This document shows positions 24,849-32,640 of a stretch of 64,000 nt of DNA, in pieces. Origin of the DNA: Hymenobacter guriensis (GTDB lineage Bacteria; Bacteroidota; Bacteroidia; Cytophagales; Hymenobacteraceae); assembly GCF_015773195.1 (NCBI RefSeq), contig NZ_JADWYK010000003.1, positions 310,001 to 374,000 on the forward strand, given 5' to 3'. Position 1 is the stretch's first letter; each line of letters begins with the position of its first letter. The notes beneath the pieces are model-generated. The model saw only the letters and a program-made list of their open reading frames with translations, ran no database searches and had not been told where the DNA came from. The position numbers and the translations under genes are program-made.

Positions 24849-26543
24849 ATGCGTAAAAAGTCTATTGCCGCCGGCCTGCTCCTGGGAGGAGCTACGCTGC
24901 TCGTCTCGTTTCGCTCGGTTTCCGACAACGAGCGGTACTTCGAAATTGCCAAGAACCTGGATATTTTCGCCACCCTGTTCAAGGAGGTGAATACCTATTA
25001 CGTGGATGAGGTAACGCCCGGGCGGCTGGTGAAAACCGGTATTGACGCCATGCTCAAGAGCCTTGATCCTTATACCAACTACATTCCTGAAGACGATATC
25101 GAGGACTTTCGCACCCTCACTACCGGCCAGTACGGTGGCATTGGGGTGCTGGTAGTGAAGCGGGGCACCAAGACCGTGGTGCAAGCCGCGCACGAAGGCT
25201 ACCCCGCCCAGAAAGCCGGCTTGCTGCCCGGCGACGAAATCCTGAGCATCAACGGCATTTCGCTGGAGAAAAAGAGCAGCTCCGATATCAGCAAGCTGAT
25301 GAAAGGGCAGGCCAACTCCCAGGTGAAGCTGATGGTGACCCGTTACGGCCAAGATGCGCCGGTGGAAATCAACATCACCCGCGACAAGATTCAGGTAGAC
25401 AACGTGCCCTACTACGGCATGCTCACCAACGATATCGGCTACTTCCAGCTCACGGGCTTCACGGTGGATGCCGGCAAGGAAGTGCGCCTGGCCGTGGGCA
25501 AGCTCAAGGAAATGGGCGCCAAGAAGATTGTGTTCGATATCCGTGACAACCCCGGCGGGCTGCTCAACGAGGCCGTGAATATCTCCAACCTGTTTGTGGA
25601 GAAGGGCCTCGATATTGTGAGCACCAAGGGCAAGGTGACGGAGTGGAACAAAACCTACAAGGCGCTGGATACCCCGCTGGATACGCAGCTGCCCATTGCC
25701 ATTATCACGAGCAGCCGTTCCGCCTCGGCCGCCGAAATTGTGTCGGGGGTGTTGCAGGACTACGACCGCGCCGTGCTGGTAGGGGAGCGGACGTTCGGGA
25801 AAGGGCTGGTGCAGGCAACCCGCCCGCTGAGCTACAACTCCCAGCTGAAAGTGACGACCGCCAAATACTACATTCCGAGCGGTCGTTGCATTCAGGAAAT
25901 CGACTACTCGCACCGCGCCGACGACGGCACGCTGGGCAAAGTGCCCGACTCCCTGCGCACGGCCTTCAAAACCCAGGCCGGCCGCACCGTGTTTGACGGT
26001 GGCGGCGTGGCCCCCGACGTAGAGGTGCAGGAGCGTGAAGTAGCCGAAATTACCCGCCTGCTGCTCCAGAAGAACTACCTGTTCGACTACGCCACGCGCT
26101 ACCGGGCCGAGCACGCCACTATTCCGCCGGCCCGCGAGTTCAAGCTCTCCGATGTGGAGTACCAGAAGTTTGTGCAGTTTCTGCAGAACAAGGACGTGAG
26201 CTACTCCACGGAGGTCGAGAAAAGCCTCTCCGACCTGATGAAGAAAGCCAAGGACGAGAAGCATTACGAGGATGTGAAAACCGAGCTGGAGTCCATCCGC
26301 CGTAAGGTTTCCACCAACAAGAGCAACGACCTGACGCGCTTCAAGCCCGAAATCAAGGAGCTGCTGGAGCAGGAAATTGTGTCGCGCTACTACTTCCAGA
26401 AAGGCCAGATCGAAGCCTCCTTCGACGACGACCCCAACGTGCTGGCCGCCGTGCAGGTGCTCAACGACCCCAACCGCTATGCCGCCCTGCTGCGCCCCAA
26501 CGGCCGCGCCGCCAGCGCCAGCAAAAGTGCCGGCACGAAGTAG
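24849..26543 (+). CDS. C-terminal processing peptidase, S41 family
   Basis: A 564-residue serine protease of the CtpA/Prc type. The N-terminus (start 24849, MRKKSIAAGLLLGGATLLV) is a signal or membrane anchor. A PDZ domain lies at about 85-165 (GGIGVLVVKRG, PAQKAGLLPGDEILSING). The S41 domain carries the catalytic Ser in SSRSASAAEIVSG and the catalytic Lys in GERTFGKGLVQ. The C-terminal 150 residues are charged and helical. It probably trims periplasmic proteins. Position behind rpmH-rnpA is, as I recall, shared with other Cytophagales. A terminator follows. Confidence 0.92.
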   Translation: MRKKSIAAGLLLGGATLLVSFRSVSDNERYFEIAKNLDIFATLFKEVNTYYVDEVTPGRLVKTGIDAMLKSLDPYTNYIPEDDIEDFRTLTTGQYGGIGVLVVKRGTKTVVQAAHEGYPAQKAGLLPGDEILSINGISLEKKSSSDISKLMKGQANSQVKLMVTRYGQDAPVEINITRDKIQVDNVPYYGMLTNDIGYFQLTGFTVDAGKEVRLAVGKLKEMGAKKIVFDIRDNPGGLLNEAVNISNLFVEKGLDIVSTKGKVTEWNKTYKALDTPLDTQLPIAIITSSRSASAAEIVSGVLQDYDRAVLVGERTFGKGLVQATRPLSYNSQLKVTTAKYYIPSGRCIQEIDYSHRADDGTLGKVPDSLRTAFKTQAGRTVFDGGGVAPDVEVQEREVAEITRLLLQKNYLFDYATRYRAEHATIPPAREFKLSDVEYQKFVQFLQNKDVSYSTEVEKSLSDLMKKAKDEKHYEDVKTELESIRRKVSTNKSNDLTRFKPEIKELLEQEIVSRYYFQKGQIEASFDDDPNVLAAVQVLNDPNRYAALLRPNGRAASASKSAGTK

Positions 26544-26557
26544 AAGTTACCAACCAG

Positions 26558-26588
26558 AGAGCAGACCCTGAAAAGTCTGCTCTTTTTT
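26558..26588 (+). terminator. Rho-independent terminator of the S41 peptidase gene
   Basis: AGAGCAGAC / GTCTGCTCT stem with a run of six T. Confidence 0.9.
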
Positions 26589-26601
26589 GATTCTATAGTT
26601 T

Positions 26602-26946
26602 ATGTGGAAGAAGCTGCTGTATTACGCTTCGTTCAGCGGGCTTTACGTGGCGTTGTTTGTTTATAGAATAGTAGAGTTGTTCTTCTTTGAGTTCACTGGG
26701 CCGCTTAAAGAAGACTACAGTTTCTGGGAGCTATTGGCGTTGCCCTCGGGCTACTGGGAAATCAAGCTAACGTATGCCACCTGTTCATTCCTGTATTTCC
26801 CTTTTGGAATTCCTCTATTGTATGTGAAAACCGATACGATACTACCACTGGTAGCAATTATTCTCGACTCGCTCTTCATTGCCTGGCTGCTGCAAAGACT
26901 GTTTAAGAAGATCAAGTTGCAGCAGTTACATGTTGAGCACTCATAG
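26602..26946 (+). CDS. Small AT-rich membrane protein
   Basis: A 114-residue protein with three hydrophobic segments (about 5-30, 58-75 and 80-98) and a basic C-terminus. No family is recognised. Its coding DNA is visibly more AT-rich than its neighbours (many TTT, TTA, ATA codons), as is the fragment at the left edge, which hints at recent transfer. It sits right before the toxin-antitoxin-like pair. Confidence 0.6.
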   Translation: MWKKLLYYASFSGLYVALFVYRIVELFFFEFTGPLKEDYSFWELLALPSGYWEIKLTYATCSFLYFPFGIPLLYVKTDTILPLVAIILDSLFIAWLLQRLFKKIKLQQLHVEHS

Positions 26947-26965
26947 TGGAGGCGCTTATTGCCAT

Positions 26966-26973
26966 TACCTTTG
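26966..26973 (+). promoter_or_regulatory. -7 box five bases from the antitoxin start (leaderless candidate)
   Basis: TACCTTTG is followed by CCCCT and then ATG 26979, so the transcript would begin at about the start codon. Confidence 0.6.
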
Positions 26974-26978
26974 CCCCT

Positions 26979-27203
26979 ATGGAAAATCTTCGTCAGCGCA
27001 TTACCACCAATCCACACCAGTGCGGCGGGCGCCCCTGTATTCGGGGGATGCGCATTCGGGTTTCGGATGTACTGAGTTTGCTGAGCGCGGGCCTGACAAA
27101 TGAGCAGGTATTGACGGAACTGCCCGACCTTGAGCCGCTCGATATTCAGGCTGCTTTGCAGTACGCGGCGCAACGGCTCGATTATCCGCAACTGGCCGCA
27201 TGA
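26979..27203 (+). CDS. DUF433 antitoxin-like protein
   Basis: A 74-residue protein of the DUF433 (VapB46-like) family. TNPHQCGGRPCIRGMRIRVSD is the diagnostic region, followed by the LLSAGLTNEQVLTELPDLEPLDIQAALQYAA helix-turn-helix-like part. Proteins of this family are paired with DUF5615 PIN-like proteins and are predicted antitoxins that bind DNA and repress the pair. The stop overlaps the next start by 4 bp (ATGA). The upstream ATG at 26946 is rejected because the promoter box lies after it. Confidence 0.88.
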   Translation: MENLRQRITTNPHQCGGRPCIRGMRIRVSDVLSLLSAGLTNEQVLTELPDLEPLDIQAALQYAAQRLDYPQLAA

Positions 27204-27538
27204 CATTCTGGATTGACGCCCAGCTTTCACCGGCTTTGGCGGCTTGGTTACGCTGGAAGTTTGCTGTGGATGCCTGGCCACTACGGGAACTGGGGTTGCG
27301 TGATGCCGATGATGACGTCATCTTTAAAGCAGCCAAAGCGGCCAGCGTTACTATCATCACGAAAGATGCCGACTTCCGTTACTTGCTGGAGCAACAGGGG
27401 CCACCACCGCAGATTTTATGGCTCACCTGCGGAAATACTTCGAACGAACGGCTGCAGGAAGTTCTCCTAAAAACCTTTTCTACCGCGCTGGAATGGCTGA
27501 GACGCGGTGAACCGCTAGTTGAAATTAAAGATGCCTGA
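27200..27538 (+). CDS. DUF5615 PIN-like toxin-like protein
   Basis: A 112-residue protein of the Mut7-C/PIN-like DUF5615 family. Acidic residues of the putative nuclease site are visible in FWIDAQLSP, LRDADDDVIF and ITKDADF. The family is a predicted RNase toxin partner of DUF433. The start overlaps the DUF433 stop by 4 bp, and the end overlaps tsaB by 8 bp, so translation of three genes is coupled. Toxicity is inferred, not shown. Confidence 0.88.
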   Translation: MTFWIDAQLSPALAAWLRWKFAVDAWPLRELGLRDADDDVIFKAAKAASVTIITKDADFRYLLEQQGPPPQILWLTCGNTSNERLQEVLLKTFSTALEWLRRGEPLVEIKDA

Positions 27539-28238
27539 GCCCTCCCTCATCCTCTCCCTCGAAACCTCTTCGCCCGTCTGTTCCGTGGCGCTGCACCGCG
27601 TGGCCGATGGCTCCCTGGTGGGCCAGACGGAGCTGCGGCTGGAGAAGTCGCACTCCTCGCACCTGAGTGTGCTGGTGAGCCAGCTGCTGGAAAATACTGG
27701 CCATGCGCTGCCGGACGTAGCCGCCGTGGCCCTGAGCGACGGGCCGGGCTCCTACACCGGGCTGCGGATTGGGGCTGCCGCCGCCAAGGGCTTCTGCTAC
27801 GCGCTGGATGTGCCCCTGCTGGCCATCGGCACCCTGCAAAGCCTGGCTTACCAGGTAGCCCGCCACACGGCCCGCCCCGAAACCTACCTGTATTGCCCCA
27901 TGCTCGACGCCCGGCGCATGGAAGTGTACGCCGCCCTCTACCGGCACGACGGCACCGAAGAGCTGGCGCCCACGCCCCTCATCCTCGATGCCGATACCCT
28001 GCGCGAACAATTAGCCCACCACTCCTTGTTATGCTTTGGTAACGGCGCGGCCAAGTTCCGGCCGCTCGTGGCGGAGCACCCGCACGCCGGGTTTCTGGCG
28101 GGCATCGAGCCCTCGGCCGTGGCCGTGGGTGAGCTGGCCCTCGGCGCCTACCAGCGGCAGGAGTTTCGCAGCGTGGCCTACTACGAGCCGTTTTATTTGA
28201 AGGAAGTGTACACCACAACCCCGAAGACTAGAGCTTAG
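27531..28238 (+). CDS. tsaB: tRNA threonylcarbamoyladenosine synthesis protein TsaB
   Basis: A 235-residue ASKHA-fold protein that forms a complex with TsaD for the t6A modification at tRNA position 37. ILSLETSSPVCSVALHR at the N-terminus is the phosphate-1 motif, and SDGPGSYTGLRIGAAAAKGF (about 68-87) is diagnostic. The C-terminal half is the weaker second lobe. The start at 27531 lies inside the end of the PIN-like gene (8-bp overlap), so this normally essential gene appears to be translated from the toxin-antitoxin transcript. Confidence 0.93.
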   Translation: MPEPSLILSLETSSPVCSVALHRVADGSLVGQTELRLEKSHSSHLSVLVSQLLENTGHALPDVAAVALSDGPGSYTGLRIGAAAAKGFCYALDVPLLAIGTLQSLAYQVARHTARPETYLYCPMLDARRMEVYAALYRHDGTEELAPTPLILDADTLREQLAHHSLLCFGNGAAKFRPLVAEHPHAGFLAGIEPSAVAVGELALGAYQRQEFRSVAYYEPFYLKEVYTTTPKTRA

Positions 28239-28331
28239 AAGGTTAGAACTGAGAACATAGACCCAGTCCGATAGGTTACTTACTAAGGCATTGGTTCTAA
28301 GCTCTAAGTTCTACTATCTAAGTTCTCAGTA
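28230..28331. repeat. Inverted repeats of TTAGAA words between tsaB and the DUF2480 gene
   Basis: Two nested perfect arms: TAGAGCTTAGA 28230-28240 with TCTAAGCTCTA 28297-28307, and ACTGAGAAC 28249-28257 with GTTCTCAGT 28323-28331. The first arm covers the tsaB stop codon and the last arm ends 8 bp before the next ATG. The pairs are interleaved, so they cannot both form in one simple hairpin. Confidence 0.6.
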
Positions 28332-28339
28332 ACTATATC

Positions 28340-28852
28340 ATGGAAGACATCCTCATCAACCGGGTGGCGCAAAGCGCCCTCACCACGCTTAACCTGGAAG
28401 AGTTTATTCATCCGGGTGAGCGGGTGGTGTATGACATCAAGGACAACCTGTTTCATGGGCTGATGCTGCGCGAAAAGGACTTCCGCGAGTTTATTAAAAC
28501 CCACGACTGGGCTCAGTACGCGGGCCAGAATGTGGCCATCATCTGCTCGGCCGATGCCATTGTGCCCACCTGGGCCTACATGCTGCTGGCCTCCAAGCTC
28601 CAGAGCCACGCCCACCGCTACGTGTTCGGCAATCTGGAAGCGCTGGAGCAGGAGCTGTTCCAGGAAGCCATTGCCGGTATCGACGCCGAGCAGTACCGTG
28701 ACGCCAAGCTGGTGATAAAAGGCTGCGGCGAAAAGCCCGTGCCCACCTACGCCTACGTGGCCATCATGCAGAAGCTGCTGCCCGTGGCCGCCAGCATCAT
28801 GTACGGGGAGCCGTGCAGCACCGTGCCCCTCTACAAGCGTCCCAAAGCCTGA
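28340..28852 (+). CDS. DUF2480 family protein
   Basis: A 170-residue soluble protein of a family found mainly in Bacteroidota. Typical features are NRVAQSALTTLNLEEF at the start, YDIKDNLFHGLMLREKDFREF, VAIICSADAIVPTWAYMLL, and a C-terminal KGCGEKPVPTYAYVAIMQKL. Function unknown. Cysteines near the C-terminus (KGCG and EPCSTVP) are notable. A terminator follows, then a 21-bp repeat array. Confidence 0.88.
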   Translation: MEDILINRVAQSALTTLNLEEFIHPGERVVYDIKDNLFHGLMLREKDFREFIKTHDWAQYAGQNVAIICSADAIVPTWAYMLLASKLQSHAHRYVFGNLEALEQELFQEAIAGIDAEQYRDAKLVIKGCGEKPVPTYAYVAIMQKLLPVAASIMYGEPCSTVPLYKRPKA

Positions 28853-28875
28853 GCCGTCTGGCCGGTTATCAACTC

Positions 28876-28908
28876 AAAAGCCCTTCTGATACATCAGAAG
28901 GGCTTTTT
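28876..28908 (+). terminator. Rho-independent terminator of the DUF2480 gene
   Basis: AAAAGCCCTTCTGAT / ATCAGAAGGGCTTTTT stem. The 21-bp repeat array begins 15 bp later. Confidence 0.93.
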
Positions 28909-28922
28909 GTTGCTTACACAGC

Positions 28923-29111
28923 GGTGTGAAGACGCGTAGAAACGGTGTGAAGGCGTGTAGAAGCGGTGTGAAGCCTCGTAGAAACGGTGTGAAGACCCGT
29001 AGAAGCGGTGTGAAGCCCCATAGAAGTGATGTGAAGGTGCATAGAAGCGGTGTGAAGGCCCGTAGAACTGATGTGAAGACCCATAGAAGCGGTGTGAAGG
29101 CGCGTAGAAGC
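28923..29111. repeat. Tandem array of nine 21-bp units
   Basis: Nine contiguous units of exactly 21 bp, consensus GGTGTGAAGRCSCGTAGAAG plus C, fill most of the 329-bp gap between the DUF2480 and permease genes. Units start at 28923 and every 21 bp to 29091; a degenerate tenth follows. GTGTGAAG or ATGTGAAG and TAGAA are nearly invariant, while the middle four or five bases vary. No start or stop codons interrupt it in several frames, which creates false heptapeptide ORFs on both strands. The consensus is different from the array at 17181-17348, but the period is the same. Confidence 0.92.
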
Positions 29112-29181
29112 GGCGCGGCGCAGGCCCCCGCGCCAAATGCCGGGTACGGTTGCATCTTTGGGGCGCACATCCACCTTCTAT

Positions 29182-30498
29182 ATGTCTGAGCCCGCCGCCG
29201 TCAACTCCTATAAACTTAGTTTGCTTACGGGCGTGGCCATTGTGGTGGCCAGCATGGTGGGCACGGGCGTGTTTACCAGTCTGGGGTTTCAGGTGCTGGG
29301 CATCCAGAGCGGGTTTGCTTTGCTGATGCTGTGGGTGGTGGGTGGCCTCATTGCTCTGTGCGGGGCCTTGTGCTACGGCGAGCTGGCGGCGGCCATGCCC
29401 CGCTCGGGCGGGGAGTACCACTACCTGTCGCAGATTTATCACCCGGCCCTGGGCTTTCTGTCGGGGTGGGTGTCGGCTACGGTGGGGTTTGCGGCGCCCA
29501 CGGCCCTGGCGGCTATGGCGCTGGGGCGCTACGCCCAGAGCGTGTGGCCGGCGGTGTCGCCGCAATGGCTGTCGGTGGGGGTGGTACTGGCCCTCACGGC
29601 CGTGCACGCCACCAACAAGCAGGCCGGCAGCCGCCTGCAGGTCATCATTACCACAGTGAAGGTGCTGGTGCTGGTGCTGTTTATCGGGGCGGGGCTGGCG
29701 GCAGCCACGCCTACGGACCTGGCGTTTGTGCCCCAGGCGGCCGACTGGCAGCAGCTGCTGAGCCCGGCCTTTGCCGTGTCGTTGGTGTATGTGTCGTACG
29801 CCTACTCGGGCTGGAACGCGGCGGCTTACCTGACCGGCGAAATGGCCAATCCCCAGCGCAATTTGCCGCGCATTCTGCTGCTGGGTACCGCGCTGGTGCT
29901 TTTGCTTTATGTGGGGCTGAACTTCGTGTTTCTGTACTCTACGCCCATCCCCCGGCTGGCCGGTCAGGTGGAAGTGGGCTTCGTGGCCGCCACGGAAATC
30001 TTCGGGTCGGCGGCGGGTCGGCTGATGGGCGGCGTCATTGCGGTGCTACTGGTGTCCACGGTCAGCTCCATGATTTTTGCCGGGCCGCGCATTGTGCAGG
30101 TGATGGGGGAGGACCTGCCCCCGCTCCGAGGCCTGGGCAAAGTAAGTTCGGCCGGCATTCCGGTGCGGGCCACGCTCTTGCAAACGGCCCTCACGCTGCT
30201 GTTTCTGCTCACGGCCACCTTCGAGCAGGTGCTGCTCTACGCGGGCTTCGTGCTTAGCTTGTTCACGTTCCTCACGGTGCTTGGGCTGTTTGTGCTGCGC
30301 TGGCGCCGGCCCGAGCTGCTGCGCCCCTACCGCGCCTGGGGCTACCCCATCACCCCGCTGCTGTTCCTGGCCCTCAATGGCTGGACGCTCTGGTTTATCA
30401 TCGAAGACAAGCCCCGCGAAACCGGCTATGGCCTGCTCACGCTGCTGGTGGGGCTGCTGGTGTACTACGTGGGGCGCCGGGTAGGCCGCCGGGATTAA
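29182..30498 (+). CDS. APC-family amino acid permease
   Basis: A 438-residue inner-membrane transporter with about 12 transmembrane segments. The first helix has the unwound-substrate motif VASMVGTGVFTSLGFQ typical of the APC superfamily, and YAYSGWNAAAYLTGEMANP in helix 6-7 is the second family signature. It resembles LAT/YfnA-like members; the substrate is not known. ATG 29182 (MSEPAAVN) is chosen, as the longer frame starts inside repeat-derived sequence. A CATCTTTG box with one mismatch lies about 30 bp upstream. It may be cotranscribed with the channel gene 17 bp later. Confidence 0.88.
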   Translation: MSEPAAVNSYKLSLLTGVAIVVASMVGTGVFTSLGFQVLGIQSGFALLMLWVVGGLIALCGALCYGELAAAMPRSGGEYHYLSQIYHPALGFLSGWVSATVGFAAPTALAAMALGRYAQSVWPAVSPQWLSVGVVLALTAVHATNKQAGSRLQVIITTVKVLVLVLFIGAGLAAATPTDLAFVPQAADWQQLLSPAFAVSLVYVSYAYSGWNAAAYLTGEMANPQRNLPRILLLGTALVLLLYVGLNFVFLYSTPIPRLAGQVEVGFVAATEIFGSAAGRLMGGVIAVLLVSTVSSMIFAGPRIVQVMGEDLPPLRGLGKVSSAGIPVRATLLQTALTLLFLLTATFEQVLLYAGFVLSLFTFLTVLGLFVLRWRRPELLRPYRAWGYPITPLLFLALNGWTLWFIIEDKPRETGYGLLTLLVGLLVYYVGRRVGRRD

Positions 30499-30515
30499 GC
30501 TTATTGGTCTGAGCT

Positions 30516-31352
30516 ATGAAAATCACTCCCCCTGACCCCGGCAGCGCCTCCTGGAAACGCAGGGCGTACAGCGTCATCTTCGAATCGGATACGCGCGCCG
30601 GGCGGGCGTTCGATATTATGCTACTGGTGGCCATCTGCTTTAGCGTGCTGGCCGTGATGCTGGAAAGCGTGCGTCCCATTGATGCCCGCTACGGCCCTAT
30701 CCTGCGCGCCGTGGAGTGGTTCATGACGGGACTGTTCATCATCGAATACCTGCTGCGCCTGCTGGTGGTGCGCCGCCCGCTGGCTTATGCGCTCAGCTGG
30801 CTCGGCATCATCGATTTTCTGGCCATTGTGCCCACGCTGGCCAGCCTGCTGTCCGTTGGCAGCCGCAACCTCATCGTGATTCGGACGCTGCGGCTGCTGC
30901 GCGTGTTCCGCATCTTCAAGCTGGGCCAGTTTGTGGGCGAAGGCGAGTTTATTCTGACAGCTCTGAAGGCTAGCCGCTACAAGATTCTGGTGTTTCTCAC
31001 GGCCGTGCTTACGCTGGTGGTGGTCATTGGCACGCTCATGTACGTGGTGGAAGGCGGCCAGAATGGCTTTACCAGCATTCCGAAGAGCATTTACTGGGCC
31101 ATCGTCACGCTCACCACCGTGGGCTACGGCGACATTTCCCCGGTGACGGTGCTGGGCCAGACGCTGGCTTCGGTGCTTATGATTCTGGGCTACGCCATCA
31201 TTGCGGTACCTACGGGCATCGTATCGGCCCAGATGGCCACGCCCGCCCGGCCGGCGGCCCCGGCCTTCAAGCAGGTTATCTGCCACGTGTGCCAGGCCAC
31301 CGAGCACCGCCCCGAAGCCGAATACTGCTGGCACTGTGGCGAGAAGCTTTGA
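30516..31352 (+). CDS. Voltage-gated potassium channel (six-helix) with zinc-ribbon tail
   Basis: A 278-residue ion channel subunit. Helices S1-S4 lie at about 32-135, with positive charges every third residue in S4 (R117, R123, R126, R129, R132, K135), the voltage-sensor pattern. The pore loop has the selectivity filter TVGYGD (201-206), and S6 follows. Unusual for the family, the C-terminus ends in two CxxC pairs (C256/C259 and C271/C274), likely a small zinc ribbon that could sense metal or redox state. Confidence 0.92.
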   Translation: MKITPPDPGSASWKRRAYSVIFESDTRAGRAFDIMLLVAICFSVLAVMLESVRPIDARYGPILRAVEWFMTGLFIIEYLLRLLVVRRPLAYALSWLGIIDFLAIVPTLASLLSVGSRNLIVIRTLRLLRVFRIFKLGQFVGEGEFILTALKASRYKILVFLTAVLTLVVVIGTLMYVVEGGQNGFTSIPKSIYWAIVTLTTVGYGDISPVTVLGQTLASVLMILGYAIIAVPTGIVSAQMATPARPAAPAFKQVICHVCQATEHRPEAEYCWHCGEKL

Positions 31353-31356
31353 CGTG

Positions 31357-31364
31357 TACCTTTG
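31357..31364 (+). promoter_or_regulatory. -7 box of the lipoprotein gene
   Basis: TACCTTTG lies 4 bp after the channel stop and 36 bp before ATG 31401. Confidence 0.6.
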
Positions 31365-31400
31365 ACGAGCTTGTTTCTCTCCCACGCATTTCTCCTGACT

Positions 31401-32618
31401 ATGCGCTTTCCCGTTGCCCGGTTGCTATGGCCGGCTTTCTTCCTGACGCTGGCGGCCTGCTCGGACCCCAAAACCTCCACCCCCCAGCAGCAGCCCGCCG
31501 CGCCCACGCCGACTCCCGCCACGCCCGATACCGTAGCCGCCGCCCCGGCTACTGCGGCCGCCCCCGATACCACCGCCGTACAGGACGTGGCCGCCTACCT
31601 GGCCGGGCAGCGCCTAAGCCAGGGCAGTGCCCTCCGGCCCCTGGCCCAGCGCCCCACCTGGCAAGCCTACGCCACCGACGCCGACAAAAGCTGGAGCAAG
31701 TACCACGCCGCCCGCACCGACAAGATTCAGCAGTGGGCTGCTACTGAGCTAGACTCGGTGCGCCGCCAGAGCCCCGTTATCTTCTACCCCTTCAGCGGGC
31801 CCGATCTGCTGAACGTGGTGACCATGTTCCCGACCAGCCAGACCTACGTGCTGGTGGGCCTGGAGCCGGTGGGAAGCGTGCCGCACCAGCGCACCCTCGA
31901 AAATCCGAAGCTGTTTACCATGCTGAAAAAGTCGTTGTGGTCGGTGCTGGAGTTCAGCTTTTTCCGCACCAACGACATGGCCGTGGATCTGAAGTCGGTG
32001 GAGCTTGATGGGTCATTGCCGCTGATGCTGCTCTTTGCTGCCCGCACCAACCACCAGGTAACCGGCGTACGCTACGTGCAGCTCGATACCGAAGGCCAGC
32101 TCACCGAAGCCGACTCGGCCACCATCAGCCGGCCCGGCCCAAAGGTGGTGCCCGGCGTGGAGCTGACGATGCGCGACAAAGCCGGCCAGGATAAGAAAGC
32201 CTACTACTTCTCCGCCGACCTCAGCGACTGGAAGCTGGGTCAGACCCAGGAAGCCGCCCTTAAGTACGTGCGCAGCCTCGGCCCGCTAACCACCTACGTG
32301 AAGTCGGCCTCTTACCTGATGCACAAGTCCTACTTCAGCAAAGTGCGCAACCTGGCCATGGAGCGCAGCCGCTATATTTTGCAGGACGATTCGGGCATTG
32401 CCATGAAGTACTTCCGGCCAGGTACCTGGCAGTTCACCCACTACGGCACCTATAAGCGCCCCATCAACCTTTTCGCCAAGCACTACCAGCCCGAGCTGAC
32501 CCGCGCCTACGCCGACACGGTGCACCGCGTGCGCCCGTTGCCCTTCGGCACCGGCTACAACTGGCGCCAGAACGACTCGAACCTGCTGCTGGCCCGTCGT
32601 ACCAAGCCGTTGGAGTAA
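31401..32618 (+). CDS. Lipoprotein of unknown function
   Basis: A 405-residue exported protein with lipobox LTLAAC near residue 21, then a long Pro/Ala/Thr-rich linker (to about residue 60). The mature domain has no motif I recognise; it contains SPVIFYPFSGPDLLNVVTMFP and repeated SYLMHKSYFSKVRN and AKHYQPEL segments. It is likely an outer-membrane-anchored protein. ATG 31401 is chosen because the promoter box sits between it and the upstream ATG at 31362. Confidence 0.7.
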   Translation: MRFPVARLLWPAFFLTLAACSDPKTSTPQQQPAAPTPTPATPDTVAAAPATAAAPDTTAVQDVAAYLAGQRLSQGSALRPLAQRPTWQAYATDADKSWSKYHAARTDKIQQWAATELDSVRRQSPVIFYPFSGPDLLNVVTMFPTSQTYVLVGLEPVGSVPHQRTLENPKLFTMLKKSLWSVLEFSFFRTNDMAVDLKSVELDGSLPLMLLFAARTNHQVTGVRYVQLDTEGQLTEADSATISRPGPKVVPGVELTMRDKAGQDKKAYYFSADLSDWKLGQTQEAALKYVRSLGPLTTYVKSASYLMHKSYFSKVRNLAMERSRYILQDDSGIAMKYFRPGTWQFTHYGTYKRPINLFAKHYQPELTRAYADTVHRVRPLPFGTGYNWRQNDSNLLLARRTKPLE

Positions 32619-32640
32619 GCCGAAGCCCGCATCCGGAGCT

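Noticed and set aside
24828..26264. 478-codon frame opposite the S41 peptidase gene
   Set aside because: Antisense shadow with biased composition; the plus-strand protein has PDZ and catalytic motifs.
28874..29607. Open frames with heptapeptide repeats on both strands across the 21-bp array
   Set aside because: They arise because 21 is divisible by three and the repeat lacks stops in several frames. They run into or antisense to the permease gene, and no promoter or start context supports them.
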